Shown here: in pieces, positions 53,309 through 61,794 of the stretch
How the letters are laid out: every line of letters begins with the position of its first letter
How positions within the stretch are numbered: position 1 is the first letter of the stretch
Assembly (NCBI GenBank): GCA_910574715.1
Contig: CAJTCH010000022.1
Location: 1 to 64,000 of the forward strand
Direction of reading: 5' to 3'
DNA length: 64,000 nucleotides
Source of the DNA: Lachnospiraceae bacterium
GTDB taxonomy: Bacteria > Bacillota > Clostridia > Lachnospirales > Lachnospiraceae
Made by a program: the position numbers and the translations under genes
Notes under the pieces: generated by a model
Told to the model about the DNA's origin: nothing
Database searches by the model: none
Seen by the model: the letters and a program-made list of their open reading frames with translations, nothing else

Positions 53309-55000
53309 ATGAAGGAGAATACACTGGTGTTTGAATTGATTCTTAATATCGGCCTTCTCGTACTGGTTGCAAACCTGCTCTCCAAGTTCCGTCTGATCCA
53401 GAATCTGCTCGTGCAGGAGCAGAGGAGCTTCAAGAGCCAAACCCTGCTGTCCGTTATATTTGGAGGAGTGATAGTGCTGTCCACTTATACGGGGATAGAT
53501 GTCGGTTCCTACAGCTTGAATACGCGGGTGATCGGTGCGATGACGGCGGGGCTTCTCGGCGGGCCGATCGTAGGGCTCTATGCATCCCTGATCGGCGCGG
53601 TCTATGTGTATTTCTTTTCTTCTCCGCAGGCATTTGCCATGGCGTCGGCATTCTCTACGATGTTATTCGGCCTTCTCGGCGGGGGATTCTATCCGTATTT
53701 TCAGCGGGGCAAATGGAAATACAAGGATCTGTTTCTTCTGACTTGTTTTGCGGAAGTCTGTGATATGGTGTCGCTTCTTCGGTTCACCGTGCCGGTCCAG
53801 ATGGCATTGAATACCATACTGGAGATCTCCGTGCCGATGATCGTGATGAATGCCGTCGGTATTCTGATATTCATCTCAAGCTTCAACAATGTGTTCGTCC
53901 AGCAGGATCTTGAGAGGAGCCGGCAGCTTCAGCAGGCGTCGGAGCTGATGAAGAAATGTCTTCCGCAGCTCCTTAAGGGACTTGAAGATAAGGAAAATAT
54001 GGAGAAGTTCGCGAGGATCATCCTGGAAGAGACGGATTGGGCAGGAGTCATGGTTACCAATAAGAATGAGATCATAGCGGACTGTCAGCGGGAAACATCC
54101 GAACAGCTTCAGCCGGAATCAGGAATTCCGGATATCGGGGTCAGGGCGATGGAGACCCGGGAGCTTGAGACGATGTATCGGGTACCGCATAGCAGCACGT
54201 GGTATGAGTGTATGAAGGATTATTCGCTGGTGGCGGCGCCGATCGTGATCCGGGAACAGGCGATCGGCTGTCTGATCGTGTGGGTGAAGAAGCAGTGGGT
54301 ATTCCGCCAGAGTGAACTGGAGCTGCTCTCTCATCTGGTGCTCCTAAGCTCTTATCAGATCGCGCTTGCAGAGCTGGAGCGCCAGAAGGATATGTGCCGG
54401 AAAGCAGAGTTTAAGGCATTGCAGTTCCAGGTGAATCCTCATTTCCTCTTCAATGCGCTGAATACCGTGTCCTGTGTGTGCCGGGAGGATCCGGAGAGGG
54501 CGAGGGAGCTTCTGATCATCCTTGCAAATTATTTCCGCTATAATCTGGATTATGATGCGTATATGGTGCCCATGGAGGAAGAGATGGATCATGTGAGGGA
54601 CTATCTGGAGCTTGAGCAGGCGCGGTTTGAGGAGAAGCTTGTGGTTACCTATGATGTCCCGGAGTACATGGATATCAGGATCCCGACTTTGATCCTGCAG
54701 CCGATCGTAGAGAATGCGGTGCGCTATGGTATGAACAGGGAGGGCAAACGAGTTGTCTCGATCTGCGTGAGGGAGACGGCAGACGGGTATCTGGTACAGA
54801 TCAGGGATGAAGGAAAAGGAATCGGGGACGATATCCTTGAGAAGCTTCGGAGCGGTCAGGCGATCGGGAACAGTATCGGGCTTAGCAATGTGCATAAGAG
54901 AATGAAGAGTACATATGGGGAAGAGCATGGACTTCGTATCACAAGCTCCGGGCAGGGAACCTGTGTGGAATTACATTTTGTGAGGAGGAAGGGTCTATGA
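53309..55000 (+). CDS. LytS-type sensor histidine kinase
   Basis: 563 residues. An N-terminal membrane sensor domain of the 5TM-LytS type (GAMTAGLLGGPIVGLYASLIG) is followed by a GAF-like part (residues 210-340), the His_kinase domain with phospho-His in FQVNPHFLFNALNTV, and an ATPase domain (LQPIVENAVRYGM, DEGKGIGDD). ATG 53309 has GGGAGGAG 6 bases upstream; the frame is open to 53189 across the terminator, which argues against the longer form. Related systems sense pyruvate or similar compounds and switch on transport genes. The stop overlaps the regulator start. Confidence 0.9.
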   Translation: MKENTLVFELILNIGLLVLVANLLSKFRLIQNLLVQEQRSFKSQTLLSVIFGGVIVLSTYTGIDVGSYSLNTRVIGAMTAGLLGGPIVGLYASLIGAVYVYFFSSPQAFAMASAFSTMLFGLLGGGFYPYFQRGKWKYKDLFLLTCFAEVCDMVSLLRFTVPVQMALNTILEISVPMIVMNAVGILIFISSFNNVFVQQDLERSRQLQQASELMKKCLPQLLKGLEDKENMEKFARIILEETDWAGVMVTNKNEIIADCQRETSEQLQPESGIPDIGVRAMETRELETMYRVPHSSTWYECMKDYSLVAAPIVIREQAIGCLIVWVKKQWVFRQSELELLSHLVLLSSYQIALAELERQKDMCRKAEFKALQFQVNPHFLFNALNTVSCVCREDPERARELLIILANYFRYNLDYDAYMVPMEEEMDHVRDYLELEQARFEEKLVVTYDVPEYMDIRIPTLILQPIVENAVRYGMNREGKRVVSICVRETADGYLVQIRDEGKGIGDDILEKLRSGQAIGNSIGLSNVHKRMKSTYGEEHGLRITSSGQGTCVELHFVRRKGL

Positions 55001-55719
55001 GGATTGCGGTAGTTGACGATGAGAGACCGGCCAGAAGTGAGTTTAAGCACCAGATATTGCAGCTTCTTCCGGAGGCGCAGGTCGATGAAGGCGAGAACGG
55101 AGCGCAGGCGCTTGAGATGGCGGGGGAGGAGAGATACGATATATTTTTCCTGGATATCAATCTGGGTGACATTAACGGTACCGTTCTTGTAAATGCATTG
55201 AAGAATATGCAGCCGGAGATGAAGATCATATTCGTGACGGCATATTCCGAGTATGCCGTGAAGGCGTTTGAACTGGAGGTGGACGACTATATCCTGAAGC
55301 CCTTCGACCGGAGACGTCTTGAGAAAATGCTGAGGAAGTGCAGATTCGGGAATCCTTCGGTACAGGAGAACGTGAAGCCGGAGGCAAGGAAGCGGATCGC
55401 GATCAATACGGACGGAAAGACCATTTATGAAGAGGTGGGAAATATCGTCTATATCGAGACCTGCAACCGCGGCTGTATGATCCATACTGACAAGAACGAA
55501 TACTATGAGGGGAAAACCATCGGCGATTTTGAGAAGCGGCTTAAGGATATGGGATTTTTCAGAAGCCAGAAGAGCTATCTGATCAACCTGGGGAAGGTGA
55601 AGGAGTTATTTCTGTGGGGGAATAACAGCTTCGCGGTGAAGATGGAGGGTTACGACAAAGAGGTGCTTCCGGTGGGCCGGGAGAAGATCAAGGTCTTGCG
55701 GCAGTTGTTGGGGGGATAA
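54997..55719 (+). CDS. LytTR family response regulator
   Basis: 240 residues. Receiver domain with VVDDE, phospho-Asp in FFLDINLGD near residue 54, and Lys in ILKPFDRRRL; then a LytTR DNA-binding domain (residues 130-240) with YIETCNRGCMIHTDKNEYY and FFRSQKSYLINL. ATGA overlap with the kinase gene shows a coupled two-component system. Its likely target is the symporter gene at 51918, whose promoter has the expected repeats. Confidence 0.92.
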   Translation: MRIAVVDDERPARSEFKHQILQLLPEAQVDEGENGAQALEMAGEERYDIFFLDINLGDINGTVLVNALKNMQPEMKIIFVTAYSEYAVKAFELEVDDYILKPFDRRRLEKMLRKCRFGNPSVQENVKPEARKRIAINTDGKTIYEEVGNIVYIETCNRGCMIHTDKNEYYEGKTIGDFEKRLKDMGFFRSQKSYLINLGKVKELFLWGNNSFAVKMEGYDKEVLPVGREKIKVLRQLLGG

Positions 55720-55787
55720 CGATGCGCTGTATTGGCTGTCTGAACTGTTACGGCCGTGCAGCCGCGATGATAGGAGTGAAAAAAGAT

Positions 55788-56276
55788 ATGGAGAAATTAA
55801 GCACCCTGTGTTATATAGAGCGTGACGGCAAATACCTGATGCTGCACAGGACGGTGAAGAAGAACGATGTGAATAAGGATAAATGGATCGGCGTGGGCGG
55901 TCATTTTGAGGCGGACGAGAGCCCTGAGGAATGTCTTCTGCGCGAGGTAAAGGAGGAAACGGGCTATACGCTGACGTCCTATCGGTATCGAGGACTTGTG
56001 ACCTTCGTATCGGGAAATGGCGTTACGGAGTATATGTCATTATTTACGGCGGACGGATTCGAAGGAGAGGCGATCCCCTGCGACGAGGGAGAGCTTGAGT
56101 GGGTAGATATAGATAAGGTGGAGGAGCTGAACATCTGGGAGGGGGATAAGATCTTCTTCCGGCTATTGGCCGAGAACAGGCCGTTCTTCTCTCTGAAGCT
56201 TGTGTACGATGGACATGACGGACTGATCTATGCGGCGCTTGACGGAGAGACGATGGAGCTGCCGGCTGCCAGGTGA
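55788..56276 (+). CDS. NUDIX hydrolase (MutT-like)
   Basis: 162 residues with a full NUDIX box GGHFEADESPEECLLREVKEETGY-type pattern (Gly, then REVKEET near residue 60). Such enzymes cleave nucleoside diphosphate bonds, for example 8-oxo-dGTP. ATG 55788 (MEKLSTLCYIERDGKYL) is preferred because AGGAGTG lies upstream and family similarity starts here; the frame is open to 55722. It follows the response regulator by 68 bases and precedes a broken radical-SAM gene. Confidence 0.88.
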   Translation: MEKLSTLCYIERDGKYLMLHRTVKKNDVNKDKWIGVGGHFEADESPEECLLREVKEETGYTLTSYRYRGLVTFVSGNGVTEYMSLFTADGFEGEAIPCDEGELEWVDIDKVEELNIWEGDKIFFRLLAENRPFFSLKLVYDGHDGLIYAALDGETMELPAAR

Positions 56277-56291
56277 AGGGAGAGGCTTTAG

Positions 56292-56567
56292 ATGGAATAC
56301 ATTTCTGCGAAAACAATTGTGACGAAGACGAAGGCTCCTGCAAAGTGGTTCGGAATTGATTACAATATGAATATTTATAAGGGGTGCTGCCATGGCTGTA
56401 TATACTGTGACAGCCGTTCGGACTGTTATGGAGTGGAGAATTTCGATCAGGTGCGCGCCAAAGAGAAGGCGCTGGAGATCATCCGGCAGGCGCAAATGTC
56501 CGGAGCGAGGTTCATCTATCCCGCATTCGGCATGACCCTGCGGGGGAATCAGAGAGACTGGGATTGA
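56292..56567 (+). pseudogene. Remnant of an SPL-like radical SAM gene
   Basis: The 91-codon frame begins like intact family members: KWFGIDYNMNIYKGCCHGC with the cluster motif C-x3-C-x2-C (CCHGCIYC). After ALEIIRQ it jumps to GARFIYPAFGMTLRGNQRD, which in full-length relatives lies more than 100 residues later, and then stops. So a large internal part, including most of the barrel, has been deleted and the 3' end is lost. GGGAGAGG precedes the ATG. From 56568 to 56846 I see only decayed sequence with several stops and no recognisable gene. Confidence 0.78.
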
Positions 56568-56822
56568 TTGCGAATCTGAAGATTGAGGATGATGATTTTA
56601 TGTCACTTGTGGTAGAGGACTCTTTTTTTAGCAGGATGACGGGAATGACGGAATTAATTTTGTAAGATTGGCAGGCATCGTTTCCCAGAGATGTTCCCAG
56701 ATATCCCTTTTGATTTTTGGAATATCTGTAAGTGTCTCATAAAATAGCGTTCTTAACGGCTGTTAATTGTTGATTAGAAAATTTATGCGATAGGAATACT
56801 ATAATTAAAGCCGAAGCCGATA

Positions 56823-57636
56823 AGTAAACTTAAGTTAGATAATTTTATGATTTTTAATCAGTTGGATGTGGAGCTTTCACCTAATATCAATATCATCTGC
56901 GGTGAGAATAACATAGGAAAGACTGCATTGATAAAACTGTTATATTCTTGTATGAAGGGATATGTGAATGCTAGTATTTCAAAAGGCGATTGTTCAAAAG
57001 ATAAGATTGAAAGTATGTTAGTGAGCAAACTTCAGGGGGTATTTCGTCCGGATAAGGATATAGTGGGCAGGCTTGTAAATAGAAGGCAAGGAAGTAGCCG
57101 TACAGGGATTAATATATATTTTGAAGATGATTCGGTATTGCAGATAGGATTTAGTAATCGTCATGAAAAACATATTGAAATATTGAATGATAATATGTTG
57201 AACCTCGGAGAGATGAGTCCGGTTTATATTCCGCCGAAAGAGATTATTTCTGCTACGGAGAATTTTGGTTCACTTTATGCCGATTATCATATTGCTTTTG
57301 AGGAAACATACTATGATTTGAGCAGATTACTAGTACATCATTGCATTAATTCTTGAGTAATAAGCGCTTGCTATCCATGCCATCTGCACGCCTACGAACC
57401 TAGATGTAGCCCGCTGCACCGTCGGTTCGTAGACGCACAGCTGACACGAATATCAAGCACTATTACTTCAAGATTAATGCAATGATGTACTAGAGAAACC
57501 ATTAAGGAGAGGATCGAATACTGTTGAACAAAATAGGGTATGCTGTATGGAATGTGAAGAAAAGTTTATTGAAGAGAGTGGATTAAGATTTATATTTGAT
57601 AGAGAAAGTTGTATTACCCAATTTGATGAGGGATAA
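56823..57636 (+). pseudogene. AAA-family ATPase gene split by a hairpin element
   Basis: Translation from about 56823 (SKLKLDNFMIFNQLDVEL) gives the N-terminus of an OLD/RecF-like ATPase with Walker A GENNIGKTA. No start codon precedes the first residues; ATG 56847 could serve but cuts the first strand. The frame reads to DLSRLL at 57330, where a 160-bp element with CTAG at both ends enters. If the element and one CTAG are removed, the codons join as AGA TTA CTA GAG AAA CCA and continue in frame (EKPLRRGSNTVEQNR) to TAA 57636. The ATPase lacks later motifs (Walker B, signature), so it is also truncated at the 3' end. It may have been part of a defence gene; that is not provable. Confidence 0.8.
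57330..57493. mobile_element. MITE-like long hairpin element inserted in an ATPase gene
   Basis: 57330-57400 pairs with 57424-57493 almost end to end: 69 opposed positions, of which 60 are Watson-Crick, with three single-base bulges and a 23-base loop. The outermost 21 bp are perfect (CTAGTACATCATTG at the left end). CTAG is found at both ends and may be a target duplication. Of nine mismatches, seven are C/A pairs that become G.U in a minus-strand RNA, and none is a plus-strand G.T. There is no coding frame, so it would need a transposase in trans. It could also encode a structured RNA from the minus strand. No family is recognised. Confidence 0.75.
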
Positions 57637-58203
57637 TAATTATTATATTGATAAGACATAATTTATTCGAGATCTGATCAATACAAGGGGAAGTGTAAAT
57701 CTATTTATACGCCCCCGCAGATTTGGGAAGAGCCAGATAGAAGCTCTGATTTCCGGTGAGGCAGTAGAGAAGGCACTGGTTCTGGAACTAACTTATCCGG
57801 ATCTGGGAAGTGAAGATCCGGATGAGCGTCAGACATATCTGTGGAGCGTACTTTATGCGACAGGGTATCTGACAGATGAGGACAGGCCTAAGAACGGGAA
57901 CCACAAACTTGTGATTCCGAATCGAGAAGTATTAGGAATTTATGAGAAAAGAATTCGTTCTTGGTTTAAAGTAAGAATTGTAAGTGATACGGTTAGATGG
58001 CAACAAGGTGACTACAAAGAGGTGCAGCGGTTATTTAATGAATTTATGTCTATGTCTATCTGTATCAGGGACACATATGTGAGAAAGGAAATGAAAGAGA
58101 ATTTTTATCACGGTATGCTGTTGGGGCTTTGCAGGCGGAGGGCAGTTGGAGCGTAGCGTCGAATGTGGAATCAGGAATCGGCTATACGGATATCAGACTG
58201 TAA
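57626..58203 (+). pseudogene. Remnant of a subtype B AAA-ATPase/nuclease gene
   Basis: The sequence aligns with the intact gene at 12189. It starts NNYYIDKT, meets a TAA at 57659-57661, continues FIRDLINTRGSVNLF and Walker A RPRRFGKS, then jumps directly to QIEALISGEAVEKAL: about 280 residues are deleted in frame. It goes on through YLWSVLYATGYLTD and RDTYVRKEMKENF, has a frameshift near 58130, and ends at GIGYTDIRL with a stop, so the ExK half of the nuclease site is missing. It is thus broken in four ways. Confidence 0.88.
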
Positions 58204-58254
58204 GTTCCGTCAGCGAGGATACGAGAGTATTTATTCGGCAAGGAAGGTGGGCGT

Positions 58255-59859
58255 ATGGGAAAAGTATTTAATGTGACTGCTGATTGTAAGCCAGGGGAAC
58301 ATTATATGGTGAATCTTGACGGGCGGCTGTCAGAGGTAAAAGAGTTAGTTGACGCAGGGAAATATTTTACGATCAACAGGGCCAGACAATATGGAAAGAC
58401 CACGATGCTGCGTGCATTAAGAAGATATCTGCAAGATGAATATTATGTAGTGTTGATGGATTTTCAGACCTTTGGAAATGCAAAATTCAAAGATGAGCAT
58501 ACTTTTTCGATTTCTTTTGCAGCTTCTTTTCTGCGGTTACTTGGAAGAAATAATCTGGTGATGCCAGAGAAAATGGAGCAGGCAGTCTTAACATTAAAAA
58601 GATTTGTTGCTGAAAAGCCGGAAGGGTTTGAACAGAAAGAACTCTTTGAGAATCTGGGAGAGATCTGCGCTGCTTCGGATAAGCAGATTGTATTGATGAT
58701 AGATGAAGTAGACAGTGCGGCAAACAATCAGGTTTTTCTGGATTTCTTGTCGCAGCTTCGTGCATGTTATATCGACAGAGATATCCAGCCCACATTTCGA
58801 TCAGTTATCCTTGCCAGTGTATATGATATTAAGAATTTGAAAAGAAAACTCCGCCCGGAAGATGACCATAAAGTGAATAGTCCGTGGAATATTGCGGCAG
58901 AGTTTAATGTTGAAATGAGTTTTTCAATAGAGGACATCCTGGGAATGCTTAAGGAGTATGTAGCAGATCGTCATATAGATATGAATCTTAATGAAATTGT
59001 CGGATTGATTCATGATTATACCTCTGGTTATCCCTTTCTGGTATCGAAGCTGTGTAAGATGATGGATGAAGGGATTCCGGGATCGGAAAAAATCTGTTCC
59101 AGGAGAGAAGCATGGACCAGGGAAGGGGTTCAAGAAGCTGTCCGAATCATCTTATCCGAGAAAAATACATTGTTTGAATCAATGATAGGGAAATTGAATG
59201 ATTATCCGGAGTTAAATGAGATGCTTAAAGCGTTGTTATTTACTGGAAAAAGCATTGCGTATAATGCGGATGATCCAGCGGTTGATATGGCAGAAGTGTT
59301 CGGGTTTATCAGGAGTCAACAAGGAGTGATCGTGATAGCAAATCGAATTTTCGAGACAAGGCTGTATAATCTCTATCTGTCGACAGCCAAGATGCAAGGG
59401 GAGAAGATTTATAAGGCATCTCTACAAGATAAGAATCAGTTTGTTATAGATGGACATCTGAATATGCGTCGGATTTTGGAACGATTTGTGATTCATTTTA
59501 ATGAACTTTATCATGATAGTACAGAACCATTTATTGAAGAAGTGGGAAGAAAATATTTCCTCCTTTATCTAAGACCGATTATTAACGGAACAGGTAATTA
59601 TTATATTGAATCACGGACCAGGAATTTAAGACGTACAGATGTAATAGTCGATTATAATGGAGAGCAACATGTGGTTGAAATGAAGATATGGAGAGGGAAT
59701 GAGTATCATACCCGTGGTGAAGAACAGCTTGTCGGCTATCTGGACGATTATCATACCAAGAAAGGCTATCTGATCAGTTTCAACTTCAATAAGAAGAAAA
59801 AGAGCGGTGTACATGAGCTAGTTGTAGGTGATAAAGTCTTGGTAGAAGCAGTTGTATAA
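58255..59859 (+). CDS. AAA-like ATPase with PD-(D/E)XK-type C-terminus, subtype C
   Basis: 534 residues. The N-terminus (YMVNLDGRLSEVKELVDAG) and Walker A RARQYGKTTML near residue 44, with Walker B IVLMIDEVDS near 145, fit the AAA-like group of PF14516 type. Residues 450-500 look like a nuclease core: RRTDVIVDYNGEQHVVEMK (Asp, then ExK). It is only distantly related to subtypes A and B. AGGAAGG precedes the ATG, and codons are intact throughout. Role unknown; it follows directly on a decayed subtype B copy. Confidence 0.82.
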   Translation: MGKVFNVTADCKPGEHYMVNLDGRLSEVKELVDAGKYFTINRARQYGKTTMLRALRRYLQDEYYVVLMDFQTFGNAKFKDEHTFSISFAASFLRLLGRNNLVMPEKMEQAVLTLKRFVAEKPEGFEQKELFENLGEICAASDKQIVLMIDEVDSAANNQVFLDFLSQLRACYIDRDIQPTFRSVILASVYDIKNLKRKLRPEDDHKVNSPWNIAAEFNVEMSFSIEDILGMLKEYVADRHIDMNLNEIVGLIHDYTSGYPFLVSKLCKMMDEGIPGSEKICSRREAWTREGVQEAVRIILSEKNTLFESMIGKLNDYPELNEMLKALLFTGKSIAYNADDPAVDMAEVFGFIRSQQGVIVIANRIFETRLYNLYLSTAKMQGEKIYKASLQDKNQFVIDGHLNMRRILERFVIHFNELYHDSTEPFIEEVGRKYFLLYLRPIINGTGNYYIESRTRNLRRTDVIVDYNGEQHVVEMKIWRGNEYHTRGEEQLVGYLDDYHTKKGYLISFNFNKKKKSGVHELVVGDKVLVEAVV

Positions 59860-59903
59860 ATATTGTGAGTGATGGGTTAATGCGAGTATACGGACGGACA
59901 GCA

Positions 59904-59926
59904 GGCTGCCAGCAAACCTGGCAGCC
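59904..59926. terminator. Hairpin between convergent genes
   Basis: GGCTGCCAG and CTGGCAGCC form a perfect 9-bp stem with a 5-base loop. No long T run follows on either strand, so it may be a two-way, partial terminator. Confidence 0.55.
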
Positions 59927-59944
59927 CTCAACACCTTTCTACTC

Positions 59945-60769
59945 CTAATAATAAAGATTCAATATCCCACCCTCATACTCCGGCAGCACTTCATATCCAT
60001 CAGAATACCCACTGGCGCCGTTCTCAAGCCGATCTTTCTCATGCACTACCCGCTCCTCAACCTTCTTAGGCGCAGCTTCAATCTTCTGTCCGTCTTGCCA
60101 TATGGCAAGCTTCCCGTTTCCTTTCCCTTCATAACAGATAGAGAGTGTTTCGCGGATCACGAACTCGGCGTCGGGCAATGAGGGATCTTCCATATACACA
60201 CGTTGTTTGAGAGGTACGGCAAAGGAACATTGAGTAAAGCTGGGCGTCTCCAGAACATTTTTTGCAAAAGAAGAGCATTTCTCAAAGGCTACCTTATCCT
60301 CACCTTTTCCATAGGAAGGTGAGGAAGGCAGTGTGTCAGGCGTATAGGCGGGAATCTTAAACGGAACATCGCTTTCCAGGGTAAAGTAGAGATTCCCGTT
60401 CTCCAATAGATACAGCTCTGTGACACGGACGTCTTCTGCCTTGACGCGGCTGTCAAGTCCGGGTATTTTCCAATACAGATTATTGGTGATTACGGACATT
60501 ATGATTATGGCAATGATCAGAGCGAAGGAACCAAGAGGAATGATCCTCGCCAGGGTCAGCCGGTTGGCGATCTTCTTGAAATCTCTGGCGTCACATGGCA
60601 ATTCATCCTTAATTGGCGGCAGTTCTTCATCCATTGCTTCCAGATATCTGCGGCAATCTTCGCATTCCGGCAGATGTTCCTCCACCAGATCCATACTCTT
60701 TTCGCTGCACACGCGGTCTTTATACAGGGGCAGCAGGTCTCTGATGACATCACAGGATATTTTACTCAT
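59945..60769 (-). CDS. Membrane anti-sigma factor-like protein with zinc-finger start
   Basis: 274 residues. The first 50 match the zf-HC2 anti-sigma pattern: SCDVIRDLLPLYKDRVCS and VEEHLPECEDCRRYL with H-x3-C-x2-C. One membrane segment follows near residue 80 (FALIIAIIIMSVITN), then an extracellular part of about 180 residues with no known fold. It starts 15 bases after the ECF sigma gene and would hold that factor inactive until a signal at the membrane. Confidence 0.85.
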   Translation of the reverse strand: MSKISCDVIRDLLPLYKDRVCSEKSMDLVEEHLPECEDCRRYLEAMDEELPPIKDELPCDARDFKKIANRLTLARIIPLGSFALIIAIIIMSVITNNLYWKIPGLDSRVKAEDVRVTELYLLENGNLYFTLESDVPFKIPAYTPDTLPSSPSYGKGEDKVAFEKCSSFAKNVLETPSFTQCSFAVPLKQRVYMEDPSLPDAEFVIRETLSICYEGKGNGKLAIWQDGQKIEAAPKKVEERVVHEKDRLENGASGYSDGYEVLPEYEGGILNLYY

Positions 60770-60783
60770 ATCAATGTCTCCTT

Positions 60784-61263
60784 TCAGGTTTGTATCAGTT
60801 CCCGTATCTTAAGACGGGCTCTGTGATATGTGACTCTCGCCCAGCTCTCCTGTTTATCGAAGATCTCGGCGATCTCTTTGAAGCTTAAGTCTCCCAGTAC
60901 CCGCAGGGTAAATACTTCTTTGTAAGGATCGTCCAGGCAGTGCAGCAGCTTGTAGATGGACAATGCCTCGTCCTTTTGGATGCAGATAGATTCCACATCA
61001 GATTCACCGGGCATTTCTTCCAATAGGTCGGAGTGCACCGATTTCTTCTTGCGGGTGTAGGAGATGTAGAGATTCTTGGCAATCTGGCAGAGCCAGGATT
61101 TGACGGAACAGTTTCCGCGGAAATGCTTGATTTCCTTCAAGGCCTTGAAAAATGTCTCCTGCGTAATCTCTTCCGCAATGTTCGGGTCTTTGCTCATCGC
61201 GAGAACGAATAGATACACATCTTTGAAAAAACGCTGGTAGATCTCTTCGAAATCAAGCTTCAT
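60784..61263 (-). CDS. ECF-type RNA polymerase sigma factor
   Basis: 159 residues. Region 2 is FFKDVYLFVLAMSKDPNIAE and EITQETFFKALKEI with VKSWLCQIAKNLYI; region 4 is PYKEVFTLRVLGDLSFKEIA and SWARVTYHRARLKI. ATG 61263 is preceded by an excellent site, AAAGGAGGTGA, and fits the usual length; an open frame to 61437 upstream is hydrophobic and not family-like. Co-transcribed with its anti-sigma partner. It is divergent from trxA, with 159 bases between. Confidence 0.9.
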   Translation of the reverse strand: MKLDFEEIYQRFFKDVYLFVLAMSKDPNIAEEITQETFFKALKEIKHFRGNCSVKSWLCQIAKNLYISYTRKKKSVHSDLLEEMPGESDVESICIQKDEALSIYKLLHCLDDPYKEVFTLRVLGDLSFKEIAEIFDKQESWARVTYHRARLKIRELIQT

Positions 61264-61422
61264 TCCGTCACCTCCTTTGCCTTTATCTTGCACATTAGAC
61301 GCATGACCTGCGAATTCGTTACAAAGATTATACGACTTTTTAAAATTTTCGTAAATAAGTATAAAAATGGAAGGGAAATAGGGTATAATATAAATATCAT
61401 TATAGAAGAAAAGGAGAAAAAG

Positions 61423-61731
61423 ATGGCAGTAATACATTTAACCAAGGATAATTTTAAAGAAGAGGTATTGGAATCTAATGTACCGGTGTTAGTTGATTTC
61501 TGGGCAACCTGGTGCGGACCATGCCAGATGGTAGGTCCAGTGGTCGAGGAGATCGCGGGAGAGGTCACGGATGCGAAGATCTGTAAGGTGGACGTGGATG
61601 CGAACCCGGAGCTTGCCAGGGATTATAGGGTAATGTCTATTCCGACCCTGATGGTGTTCAAGAACGGGGAAGCTGTGAAGCGGGAAGTGGGTGCGAAGCC
61701 GAAGACTGAGATCCTGGATATGCTGAGATAG
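61423..61731 (+). CDS. trxA: Thioredoxin
   Basis: 102 residues with the redox site WCGPC in FWATWCGPCQMVGP and the cis-proline loop IPTLMVFKNGE. It reduces disulfides in cytoplasmic proteins, using thioredoxin reductase encoded elsewhere. ATG 61423 follows AAGGAGAA. A -10 box TATAAT lies at 61384-61389; the -35 is poor. The longer open frame upstream to 61288 spans this promoter and is not coding. Confidence 0.93.
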   Translation: MAVIHLTKDNFKEEVLESNVPVLVDFWATWCGPCQMVGPVVEEIAGEVTDAKICKVDVDANPELARDYRVMSIPTLMVFKNGEAVKREVGAKPKTEILDMLR

Positions 61732-61743
61732 AGAGCGAACAAC

Positions 61744-61779
61744 GAGCCAGGCGGACATGCCTGCATGCACACCTGGCTC
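61744..61779. terminator. Hairpin between trxA and pepT
   Basis: GAGCCAGG (61744-61751) and CCTGGCTC (61772-61779) form a perfect 8-bp stem with a 20-base loop, in the short gap between the convergent genes. No T run follows. Confidence 0.5.
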
Positions 61780-61794
61780 CTGCGGACGTGCTTC

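Noticed and set aside
57420-57440. GGTTCGTAG as a tRNA T-loop
   Set aside because: No acceptor, D or anticodon arms fit around it; the bases belong to the inner stem of the long hairpin.
61264-61437. A 58-residue extension of the ECF sigma factor at 60784-61263
   Set aside because: The extension is hydrophobic, covers the trxA promoter side, and AAAGGAGGTGA stands before ATG 61263.
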